Shown: positions 1-7,197 of the stretch, piece after piece
How the letters are laid out: each line of letters starts with the position of its first letter
Numbering within the stretch: the stretch's first letter is position 1
The notes under the pieces: model-generated
What the model was told of the DNA's origin: nothing
What the model saw: only the letters and a program-made list of their open reading frames with translations
Database searches by the model: none
Assembly (NCBI GenBank): GCA_903924005.1
Contig: CAIXZV010000447.1
Coordinates: forward strand, 1 to 7,213
Length of the DNA: 7,213 nt
DNA from: an uncultured Chloroflexota bacterium
Lineage (GTDB): Bacteria; Chloroflexota; Limnocylindria; Limnocylindrales; CSP1-4
Direction of reading: 5' to 3'
Position numbers and translations under genes: made by a program

Positions 1-1
1 C

Positions 2-3000
2 CACCGCGGGCGTCACACCCTGGTCGACGTTGATGTTGCCCATGTGAAGGTCCCGGTTGTGGCCGGCCATCTCTACTGAGCCAACAAGCGTCTTGGTCTT
101 GAACCAGATCCGGGCGATGAGCGATCCGATCGCCGACGCATAGCCGGGATCGTTTGTCGCGGCCACCTTCTCAATGATGTCCCCGCCGACCGTGCTGGGC
201 GCGAACTCGGTCACCATGAGCGCCTGTGCGCCATCCACGTTCTCCAGCAGCGGCGCGAGGAGGCGGGGCGTGATCCCGTCGGGTCCGAGTTTGGTGTAGA
301 TCCCCGCCTCGGCGCTGGCGATGGCGCCTTTGAGCACAACGAGGTTGACCTGTCCGCCGCTGTCGAGGTTGACCGTGAGCTGTGCGGCCACCTTGTTCTT
401 GCCCGGTGAGAACAGCTTCGAGTTCACGCTGGTGACGTTCCCCGACTGCCCGGCGAGATCGGTTGCGGCCTTGACCGCCGTCCGGAGCGCGGTCAGGAAC
501 CTCGCGCTCGACAGCTCCGTGTAGAACGCCGGTGTGACGTTGTTGTTCGCCGCCCGCGCCCGGGACAACAGCGACGCGGCCTCCTCGGGCGTGTAGAGGC
601 TCTTGATCGTCGGATCCTGCAGCGCCTTCGCAAGCCGCTCCGAGCCCAGAACGGCCTCGAGCAGATACGGCTGGCGGCTCTGCATCATCGCGTCATAGGC
701 CACGCGCTCAGGCGTGCCCTCGGCCGGCGGCGGGACGGCTCCCTGCTGGATCTTTGCCGCGTTGTCGGCTCCCTTGTAGACCGTCTCATCGGCGCCGGAT
801 GCGCGGACCGGCTTGGCCGGCGCCCCGTTGGCGCTTGCCGCGACCGGTGGCTCAACGGCGACCGACATGCTCTTTGGGCGGTTGATGTCCAAGGCGTTGG
901 TGACGGCCGAGCCGACGCGCTGCCAAGCCTGATACTCGGCCGAGTTGTAGCCATACCGGCCTGACCCCTTGAACACGGTGACGAACGGCGAGTCCGTCGA
1001 GGCGAGCATCTTCCGGACGATGTCCTGCTCAAACGGCGGCATGTCGTTGTAGCCAAGCTGCTCCACAACCGTTCTTGCCAGGGTTTGCTGAGGGCCCGGT
1101 GGCAGCTTCCCGATGACGGCCTCGAGAGCGGGGTCAAGCACGGGTGGCGCGACCACCGCGGGCTCAGCGATGGTCTCGCCCATCGGCGCCGTGATTGCGC
1201 CCTGTTCCTCAAACGACAGCCCGTTGGCAATCCCGGTGGGCTCGATGGTGGCGACGTCGATGGTCTTGGGCGGCGTGACGCGCAGCGCGGCCGCGTTCCA
1301 CGCCTTGTAGCCGCGATACACCAGGAACGGGCCGTCAACGGCGCCCTTGACGGCGAAGATCGCGTTCACCGCCATGCCGCAGACGCCGGCCGTCTTGGCG
1401 GTCATGTCCATCGATGTCCACTGGGCGGCCAGGTCCTTCGCGCTCAGGTACGTCACCGAGGTGCCGAAGCCCAGGAAGATGACGCCGCCAATGGCCCCGG
1501 CAACCGGCGAGAGGAAGGTCGCCGCTTCGCTGGCCCCGATGACAATGAACGCCTCCGGCAGGCTCTTGACGAGGCCGATGCCGCACTCCGTGAGACCCAC
1601 GATGGCGTCCCTGGTGGAGACCTGGTGGCCGCGGGCCGCGACGGTGGTTCCCATGGCGCGCACCGCGATCTCCAGCCGGTCCAGGGGAGACAGCTTTGGG
1701 TCAAATGCGCCAATCGTCGTCCCGTCGGGCCAACGGCCCTCGGCCGCGGTCACCTGGTCGATGGCGGCCGAGATGAGCGTGAGGTTGGCCATGACCAAGT
1801 CGAAGTCTCGGCCGGCGGCCTGCCACAGCGCAGAGAAGGTGCCGCCGCGCAAGCCGAGGGCAAGCATCTGGTAGCGGTCCGTCTGGGCCTGGGCGCCGGC
1901 GCGCGCATCCACGCACGGGATCCCGCCCGGGTAGGAGCGGGTAGAGGTGAGCTGGACCAACTGTTCAAGCGGTCTTGCGCCCGTCATCGTCTGCACGCAC
2001 TGCATGACCACCTTGAGCTCGGTCCGCTCCAGCGGTCCGGTTATTGCCGCGGCTCGCAGCACCGGCCCCGTGAGCCCGCCGAGGTCCTTTGACGCCGCGG
2101 TGGCAATACGCCCGTAGTCGTCCAGCTCAAAGTCTGTCGCAGGTCCAATGAGATCCACTGCGGCGGCCTTGGCGGCGAGCCCCTTGGCGTGGGCTGCCAC
2201 CCACGTGCCGTAATCTGCCGCTTGGCCACGGGCAGTCGCCGCCAGCCACGACAGCGTGGGGTTGGCGGTCACCCCGTCGTCGATCAGCGTGCCCAAGAAC
2301 GTCGCGTCGTAGGCGCCGCCCGCCCAGTACTTGGGGGTGTACTCGGGCCAGTGGCGGCGCGGGTCGAGAGCGAAGTCATTCAGGCAGGCCACGGTCTCGC
2401 GCAACGAGTCCGGCATCAGCGACGTCCGGAGCAGCAGGTCCTGCACGCTGAAGATGCCCACCCCGTCGTAGTTGCAGGACAGCAGGGCTTCAACCGCCAA
2501 GAGTTGGCGCTCGTAGGTCCACCGCTTGACGGCTCGGTTGAGGGTCATGAGCGAGGCGAAGGCCTCATCCGCCGCCGCCACCGACAGGTCTGCCTCGAGA
2601 TACGTCGCCTCAAAGGTCAGCCACTCGCGCTCGAAGGCGATGGTGCCGGGCGACGCGAGCGACGCCGTCTGGATGGCGGTGGTGCCCGAGTCCACAACCG
2701 AGACCGTTGGCGTGTAGGCCTCTCCGGAACCCAAGAAGGTGCCGGTGATCTGGACCACGGCTGCGCTCTTGTCCGATACGGCCGTTGCGCACGACGGCGC
2801 TCCGGGTGTGCCAGCAAGCTTGTCGAGGCTGATCAGCCGGTAGACGGTGGCGGTCCGGCTGCCGTAGGAGAGTTCCCAGTTGGTGACGTTCTCGGCCCGG
2901 CGAAGCGGCAGGCTGGCCGCGAGCGAGTCGATGGTTTGTGCCGCGAGCACCAGCTGCGCGTCATCCCACGACGAGCAGCCGTCGAGGACCGTCGGGGCGA

Positions 3001-5974
3001 CCTCGAGGCCCGCGAAGCACTTGCCAGGTCCGCCGGCAAGGACCGTTGTGGCGGGGATCGTCGTCGCCGAGTTGGGCGGCAGCATGATCGACGCCTTCCC
3101 GCACGTGACCGTGTTGGGCAGGGCGGTGTTGTTGGTGACCACCCAGTGCTCGTTTGGCCCCATGAAGTGCACGGCTTCGCTGGTCACGTCGAGCGACGCC
3201 GCGCGCGAGTTGGGGTCCTGCGTCCGCAGCCGGGTGTTCTGGACCAGCAGGATGAGGCTGATCGAGCGCGACTCGGGGGTCCCGCCGGGACCCTTCGCCT
3301 CCACGGTCACCGCGCCGCCAACCGTCTGACCCGAGATGTTGCCGTCCTTCTCTGTGATGTCCTTGGCGCGCAGGTCCACCACGATCTTGGCAAACCGGTA
3401 CCCATTGCTGGTGACCACGTCCTGGCTCTTCACGTATTGCGCCAGTTCGCCCTCCACCGGCGTGACCGTGCCGGCCGCGCCGAGCGCCACGTAGAACGCG
3501 GCCGCGGGCACCAGTTGCGACACGGACTCCACTACCCGATACGTGTCTGAGGTCTCGCCGGGCTTTGTGGTGTTGAGCGTGTACGACTGCTGGCCGGTGC
3601 GGGCGCCGTCGCCGCCGCGGTAGAGGAACCGCAGGTCAGAGACCTTTGCGAACGTGTTGAACGGGACATCCAGCGCCGTGGCCGCCGAACCCGTGGTGCT
3701 GCCGCCGGGGAACATCGGGTACATCGGCTGATAGGCGGTGGTTGCGCCATCTGTGGTGTTCATCTCCACCACCGGGACCGGCGGCGGGGCGGAGAGCACC
3801 TTGGTTCCCACCCAGCTGCCGCCCGACGGCGTGAACGCCATCACGCCCTCTGGGCGCAGGTCCACCACCCGCGGCTGGTCGTTCTCAAGGATGGTCAGCA
3901 CCCAGTCAGGCGCAACTCCAACCTGCATGCCCGTGGACGAGACGCCCCAGACCGCGGGGTGGGTGTCCACGAGGATGGGGTACGTGGCGCCCAGCAGCAT
4001 GCTGATGTCGGCCGTGGTGGCGCCGCCGATGACGACGTTGTCGGCGCCCAGCCGGGCCACGACCGGGTAGCCCTTGGAGCTCTCCGCGGCGGCGACGGAG
4101 CCCGCCACGTCTCTTGGCAGATCGGTGGGGTTCTCGCGGAACGCGACGCCCGCGGCGATCAGCCAGGCCTTCGCGGCGTCGCACGCCGGGCAGGACGGCT
4201 CCGTGAAGAGCGCCACCGAGTCATAGCTGACCTTCTGGGCCGGGAAGACCTCGTAGTAGACGTTGTAGCTGGTGGGGCTGTTGGTGCCCGGCTGCACCAC
4301 GCCAACGCGGAACGAGGTATGGACGTTGCCCGCGCTGTCCACGGCGGCAGACAGGTAGTTGTAGGCGGACGGGCCGTAGGCGGCACCGGCGATGCCCCCG
4401 TAGATGCCCGGTGGCGGCGAGCCCAGCAGCACCACCTTGCCGTTGTCCAAGCGGTAGACCCAGCCGCGGCTGTGGTCCAGCACGTAGAGCGTGCCGTCCT
4501 TGCCGATGGCGAGCGACTCCGCCCGGGTTCGGCCGCTCGGCGCGTCCGGGCCGAGGTTGTACGTCGATTGCTGCGTGGGGAGCCCGCCATTGTGGGCGAC
4601 GTAGACCACACCGTTGTTGGTGTTGCCGTCCATCGCGAGGAAGTAGTCGCTGTCCTTGAAGGAGCCCTCGTAGGTCATCGCGAGCGGGTCCGCGCTGATT
4701 GACGCCTCGCTGCCCGTTGCGGTGCTGAAGACCGCGGTGTCCGACGTCCTGACGACGTTGTAGGTGGCGAGGTCCTGCTGGCTGATGCCCCAGCGAGCCA
4801 TCACCACATCCGACGGAACCCGCGAGTACGTCCCTGTGGTGACGTTGGTGAACGGCGTGCCCCAATAGCGCGACGGGTGCTCAATCCCGATGCACTGCGG
4901 GCCGGTGTCGTCGGGGCGGCAGTACTTGTCCGGCAGGTTGTCCCAGATGACCACGATGTCTTGGGGCTGGTCGTTGACGATCTTGGTGGTGTAGACGGAG
5001 ATGCCGCCATCCGCGCGCGGAACCATCGCGTCCACGTAGGTCTGCTCGTAGTGCCACTGGTGGTACGAGACCCGCAGCCAATGGTTCGTGACCGGGCCGG
5101 GATCGCCACCGGACCACCGGCCGTCGTTGAACTGGTTGCTGGTCCAGGTCTTGGCGGTGTACGTGTCAGCCCAGGACTTGAGCACGGTCCACGTCTTCCC
5201 GTCATCAGTGGACTTGGCAATGCCGGTGGTGTTGATCCCCTTGGTCTCTGCCGCAAGCCAGCGGTCGTAGAAGAACGAGCTGTCGTACCCCGTGGGCTTG
5301 TCGAAGTTCACCGTGACGCTGCCGCCGTTGACAAACGACACGTAATCGGCGCCGTCCTTGTCGCGGACGTAGCCGGTGATGTCGAAGCTGCCGTCCGGGT
5401 GCCCGGCGGGGCCGAGCTGGCCGAGAATGCTCGCGGGCCTGACCCACTGGTACGAGCCGACGTTGCCTGAGCCACCTGTGTCGAGCTTCTTGCTGAGGCT
5501 GGTTGGGGCGCCTGCCGCCACCGCCACAACGTGGCTGAACGGCGTGTAGCCATCGGCGCTAATCCTGACGAAGTACGTCCCCGCGGGCACGGGCAGGTCC
5601 AGCGGCGTCACCCCCGAGTCAATGCCGTTGACGCTGACCGTGGCGCCCACCGGGTCCGATTCGACGTGCAGGCTGCCGGTATCCGCGGCACCGCGCAGCG
5701 CGCTCATCGCCACCTGCATGCCGGCCACCACATCGGCGTAGCTGCCCGCAGTTGGGCACGAGGTCATCACCGCGCCCGTTGGGCCACTCGTGACGGTGCA
5801 TGCGCCCGGGCCGGCATTCGCCGCTCCAGGCGTGGGCGCGCGTGTGGCGGCTCCGCTGGGCGACGAGACGTCTTGCGTGGCTGCCGCAGGCGAGGCCATT
5901 GGCAGGCTGACTCCAAACGCTGCCTCGGTCACCAGCAGGAACTGCGCGGCCAGCACGAGGAGGCGGCGGATCAT
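2..5974 (-). CDS. Giant exported multidomain protein: PEGA, beta-propeller-like, glutaredoxin-like and kinase-like domains (3' end beyond window)
   Basis: I translated the frame codon by codon: 1991 codons from ATG to the left edge without a stop, so the true protein is longer. Residues 1-21 look like a signal peptide (MIRR, then a hydrophobic core ending near AFG). Residues 22-95 are an Ala/Pro/Thr/Gly linker with C59 and C73. A PEGA domain spans about 98-155 (key features: SDPVGATVSVNG, TPLDLPVPAGTY, ISADGY). Residues 170-575 are beta-rich, with an exact Asp-box S255-x-D-x-G-x-x-W262 and an NHL-like stretch at 488-517. A glutaredoxin-like domain lies at about 585-662 (C595-P-A-C598, G-Y-P637, G650-G651). 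Residues 735-1050 look beta-rich and 1095-1470 alpha-helical; 1475-1511 is hydrophobic and Gly/Ala-rich. Residues 1570-1620 and 1755-1785 are linkers. From about 1835 there is a kinase-like domain: K1882, E1889, hinge-like ALMVTEFAP, catalytic-loop-like R1974-D-L-H-M-G-N1980. A polymorphic-toxin-like effector and a surface sensor are both possible. The reading frame is near certain; the overall function is unknown. Confidence 0.93.
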   Translation of the reverse strand, partial: MIRRLLVLAAQFLLVTEAAFGVSLPMASPAAATQDVSSPSGAATRAPTPGAANAGPGACTVTSGPTGAVMTSCPTAGSYADVVAGMQVAMSALRGAADTGSLHVESDPVGATVSVNGIDSGVTPLDLPVPAGTYFVRISADGYTPFSHVVAVAAGAPTSLSKKLDTGGSGNVGSYQWVRPASILGQLGPAGHPDGSFDITGYVRDKDGADYVSFVNGGSVTVNFDKPTGYDSSFFYDRWLAAETKGINTTGIAKSTDDGKTWTVLKSWADTYTAKTWTSNQFNDGRWSGGDPGPVTNHWLRVSYHQWHYEQTYVDAMVPRADGGISVYTTKIVNDQPQDIVVIWDNLPDKYCRPDDTGPQCIGIEHPSRYWGTPFTNVTTGTYSRVPSDVVMARWGISQQDLATYNVVRTSDTAVFSTATGSEASISADPLAMTYEGSFKDSDYFLAMDGNTNNGVVYVAHNGGLPTQQSTYNLGPDAPSGRTRAESLAIGKDGTLYVLDHSRGWVYRLDNGKVVLLGSPPPGIYGGIAGAAYGPSAYNYLSAAVDSAGNVHTSFRVGVVQPGTNSPTSYNVYYEVFPAQKVSYDSVALFTEPSCPACDAAKAWLIAAGVAFRENPTDLPRDVAGSVAAAESSKGYPVVARLGADNVVIGGATTADISMLLGATYPILVDTHPAVWGVSSTGMQVGVAPDWVLTILENDQPRVVDLRPEGVMAFTPSGGSWVGTKVLSAPPPVPVVEMNTTDGATTAYQPMYPMFPGGSTTGSAATALDVPFNTFAKVSDLRFLYRGGDGARTGQQSYTLNTTKPGETSDTYRVVESVSQLVPAAAFYVALGAAGTVTPVEGELAQYVKSQDVVTSNGYRFAKIVVDLRAKDITEKDGNISGQTVGGAVTVEAKGPGGTPESRSISLILLVQNTRLRTQDPNSRAASLDVTSEAVHFMGPNEHWVVTNNTALPNTVTCGKASIMLPPNSATTIPATTVLAGGPGKCFAGLEVAPTVLDGCSSWDDAQLVLAAQTIDSLAASLPLRRAENVTNWELSYGSRTATVYRLISLDKLAGTPGAPSCATAVSDKSAAVVQITGTFLGSGEAYTPTVSVVDSGTTAIQTASLASPGTIAFEREWLTFEATYLEADLSVAAADEAFASLMTLNRAVKRWTYERQLLAVEALLSCNYDGVGIFSVQDLLLRTSLMPDSLRETVACLNDFALDPRRHWPEYTPKYWAGGAYDATFLGTLIDDGVTANPTLSWLAATARGQAADYGTWVAAHAKGLAAKAAAVDLIGPATDFELDDYGRIATAASKDLGGLTGPVLRAAAITGPLERTELKVVMQCVQTMTGARPLEQLVQLTSTRSYPGGIPCVDARAGAQAQTDRYQMLALGLRGGTFSALWQAAGRDFDLVMANLTLISAAIDQVTAAEGRWPDGTTIGAFDPKLSPLDRLEIAVRAMGTTVAARGHQVSTRDAIVGLTECGIGLVKSLPEAFIVIGASEAATFLSPVAGAIGGVIFLGFGTSVTYLSAKDLAAQWTSMDMTAKTAGVCGMAVNAIFAVKGAVDGPFLVYRGYKAWNAAALRVTPPKTIDVATIEPTGIANGLSFEEQGAITAPMGETIAEPAVVAPPVLDPALEAVIGKLPPGPQQTLARTVVEQLGYNDMPPFEQDIVRKMLASTDSPFVTVFKGSGRYGYNSAEYQAWQRVGSAVTNALDINRPKSMSVAVEPPVAASANGAPAKPVRASGADETVYKGADNAAKIQQGAVPPPAEGTPERVAYDAMMQSRQPYLLEAVLGSERLAKALQDPTIKSLYTPEEAASLLSRARAANNNVTPAFYTELSSARFLTALRTAVKAATDLAGQSGNVTSVNSKLFSPGKNKVAAQLTVNLDSGGQVNLVVLKGAIASAEAGIYTKLGPDGITPRLLAPLLENVDGAQALMVTEFAPSTVGGDIIEKVAATNDPGYASAIGSLIARIWFKTKTLVGSVEMAGHNRDLHMGNINVDQGVTPAV

Positions 5975-6933
5975 TGGCCCGCTCCCGCCGAGGCCTGCGC
6001 CTGCACGTCGGCCTGGATCTGCGCCTCGTATGTGGATGCAGATCCAACAAGGTGGAGGCCGACGCCAGCCGCAAACGCACCGGCGAGCTGCGCCGGGTCG
6101 AGGTCATTGCTCGTGTCCGTGACAAAGATCACGAGGTAGGTGCGCAGCCGATCTGCTGTGGCGTCCTTGTACGCCAGCGGGTCCACGTTGCCGATGTTTG
6201 CGCGGAGGTCGGTGAGCCAGCCCTGCTCGGCGGTGGTCAGGTTGGCGGGGTCGGCCACCAGCAGGACGGTGTCCGTCACGGGCGGCGTCGGGAGGAGGCG
6301 GTTGAGGAGCTGCGTGACCTGCTGCGCGGTCATGCTTGCCTCAGGCGCGACGGTGGGCGCGGGTTCGGGCGAAGGCGGCGCGACCGACGCACCTGCCGAT
6401 GGCGCAGACGTGTGGCTTGGCCCCACCGGCACAAGCCGGCTGCCGTTGATGTTGAGCACCACGACCATCACCACGACGAGGACAGCAGCCCCGCCGGCGA
6501 TCCCTGCCCTGACGCCTACTGGGGTTGCGGCCCAGCGTGGGCCAAGCACGGCGATGAGCTTTCGGAACGCTTGGGCAATACCGCGGGCGCTGGTCTTGGC
6601 AAGCGGCACGAGGCCGTCCCGAACCAGCGCAGCGGCGAACCGGCCGGATGAACGGCCGAGCGCCTCAAGCTGCAGCAGCAGGGCATGCGGTCTTGGGGCT
6701 GGGCCTGATGCCGGGGCAGGGACAGCCGCCGGCGCTGACCACAACGCGGTTGGCGCAGCATCGTCGATGAGCGGCGGGACGGGCGGCGGGACGGGCGCCG
6801 CGATCTGGGCCTGCGCCTCCTGCTGTGCGGCCAGCGGCTTGCGCTTGCGGCGTGCGGGCGCGGGCGCGGCAGGACGACCCTTGCCGTCGTCCGGCGTTTC
6901 GCCGCTGGGCCTGCCCTCGTCCCCGACGCTCAC
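5971..6933 (-). CDS. Single-pass membrane protein with Pro/Ala-rich cytoplasmic arm and small extracytoplasmic alpha/beta domain, unknown function
   Basis: This encodes about 320 residues from GTG at 6931-6933. I chose that start because a GGGGAG Shine-Dalgarno sequence lies 10 bases upstream; the in-frame GTG at 6949-6951 would add six residues but has no ribosome binding site. Numbering from the chosen start: residues 1-80 are hydrophilic and Pro/Ala-rich with a basic RRKRK cluster near 28-32. Residues 83-135 are probably amphipathic helix, and 142-163 form one strongly hydrophobic transmembrane segment (AVLVVVMVVVLNI). Residues 165-205 are a Ser/Pro/Ala linker. By the positive-inside rule the C-terminal domain (about 215-300) lies outside. 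It begins with a strand TVLLVADPANLT and has a second core strand TYLVIFVTDTS followed by GVGLHLVGS, suggesting a Rossmann-like or glutamine-amidotransferase-like fold without visible catalytic residues. The stop overlaps the next gene's start by four bases, implying co-translation. The family is not recognised; anchor, export partner or immunity roles are all conjecture. Confidence 0.85.
   Translation of the reverse strand: MSVGDEGRPSGETPDDGKGRPAAPAPARRKRKPLAAQQEAQAQIAAPVPPPVPPLIDDAAPTALWSAPAAVPAPASGPAPRPHALLLQLEALGRSSGRFAAALVRDGLVPLAKTSARGIAQAFRKLIAVLGPRWAATPVGVRAGIAGGAAVLVVVMVVVLNINGSRLVPVGPSHTSAPSAGASVAPPSPEPAPTVAPEASMTAQQVTQLLNRLLPTPPVTDTVLLVADPANLTTAEQGWLTDLRANIGNVDPLAYKDATADRLRTYLVIFVTDTSNDLDPAQLAGAFAAGVGLHLVGSASTYEAQIQADVQAQASAGAGQ
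5982..5986 (-). promoter_or_regulatory. Ribosome binding site (GGGAG) for the giant protein gene, inside the upstream coding region
   Basis: On the minus strand GGGAG stands seven bases before the ATG at 5972-5974. It lies within the last codons of the membrane-protein gene, whose TGA shares bases with the ATG (ATGA). The good spacing fixes the start of the giant gene and supports translational coupling between the two genes. Confidence 0.7.
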
Positions 6934-6965
6934 GTACCGTCTGCTCCCCACAGAACACGTGCCGT
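6931..6965 (-). repeat. Imperfect direct repeat (9 of 10 bases) around the ribosome binding site and start codon
   Basis: On the plus strand cacgtaccgt (6931-6940) and cacgtgccgt (6956-6965) differ at one base and start 25 bases apart. A further copy of the core cgtaccg occurs at 6963-6969. The repeats bracket the Shine-Dalgarno sequence and the left copy includes the start codon of the membrane-protein gene. This geometry would suit an operator, but no regulator is identified and the repeats are short. Confidence 0.3.
6944..6949 (-). promoter_or_regulatory. Ribosome binding site (GGGGAG) supporting the GTG start at 6933
   Basis: On the minus strand GGGGAG is followed by a 10-base spacer and then GTG at 6931-6933. 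The alternative GTG at 6949-6951 overlaps this motif and has no purine-rich sequence before it, so this site favours the shorter version of the membrane protein. Confidence 0.55.
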
Positions 6966-6971
6966 ACCGGT

Positions 6972-6988
6972 GCAGCCATCGCGGCTGC
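6972..6988 (-). other. Perfect 6-bp hairpin in the leader of the membrane-protein gene
   Basis: On the minus strand GCAGCC and GGCTGC flank a five-base loop (GCGAT), forming a perfect GC-rich stem. No T-run follows on either strand, so it is not a typical intrinsic terminator. It lies about 40 bases before the GTG start and may be a leader stem-loop that affects readthrough, RNA stability or protein binding. It could also be chance in GC-rich DNA. Confidence 0.4.
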
Positions 6989-7044
6989 CCGGAAGTGGAT
7001 GATCCTACAAAAGCGGCACGAGCGCTGGTCGCCGGGAGCGCGTA

Positions 7045-7173
7045 TCAGCCGGAGCCCGCGCCGAGCTCGTCAGCCTCGGTGTCCGCCTCGGCAAGCACCG
7101 CGTCGCGACGCGAGACCGGGGTCATCCCCTCCCACGAGTCGCCCACCTTGACCTCGACCGAATTGTTGGACAT
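7045..7173 (-). CDS. Small acidic hypothetical protein, 42 aa, or the C-terminus of a longer gene entering from the right edge
   Basis: A reading frame ends at TGA (7045-7047) and stays open to the right edge, giving 55 codons in the window. I place the start at ATG 7171-7173 because the 42 codons after it have about 90% G/C at third positions, like the neighbours. Only 8 of the 13 codons before it do, and that segment also carries a TATAAC promoter-like hexamer. The predicted product begins MSNNSVEVKVGDSWEG and ends in an acidic tail (EADTEADELGAGSG). It has no cysteine, signal peptide or membrane segment. No family is recognised. If the ATG is internal, this is instead the tail of a protein whose body lies outside the window. 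It has the same orientation as the two larger genes and sits about 110 bases upstream of the membrane-protein gene, so it could share a transcript with them. Confidence 0.45.
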   Translation of the reverse strand: MSNNSVEVKVGDSWEGMTPVSRRDAVLAEADTEADELGAGSG

Positions 7174-7197
7174 CCAACCCCAACCCGGGCTATCTGG

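Noticed and set aside
1085..2092. Long plus-strand open frame (335 codons) opposite the giant gene
   Set aside because: It is antisense to the continuous minus-strand frame. Its product is rich in Arg, Gly, Ala and His without domain logic, as expected for the shadow of a high-GC gene.
2189..3550. Long plus-strand open frame (453 codons)
   Set aside because: Its product is dominated by Arg, Gly, Val and His with no recognisable domain, while the opposite strand encodes coherent beta-rich and helical segments. I treat it as an antisense shadow.
4221..4865. Minus-strand open frame (214 codons) in another frame inside the giant gene
   Set aside because: It overlaps the beta-repeat and glutaredoxin-coding frame, which carries the recognisable motifs. 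Its Arg/Gly/Gln/His-rich product looks like a frame shadow.
6665..6979. ATG start at 6979 with a purine-poor leader as an alternative beginning of the membrane-protein gene
   Set aside because: That ATG is in a different frame from the transmembrane-encoding frame and gives a 104-residue Arg/Ala-rich product.
6952..7044. Intrinsic terminator after the small ORF
   Set aside because: The only good stem (6972-6988) is not followed by a T-run in the direction of transcription, so transcription may continue into the membrane-protein gene.
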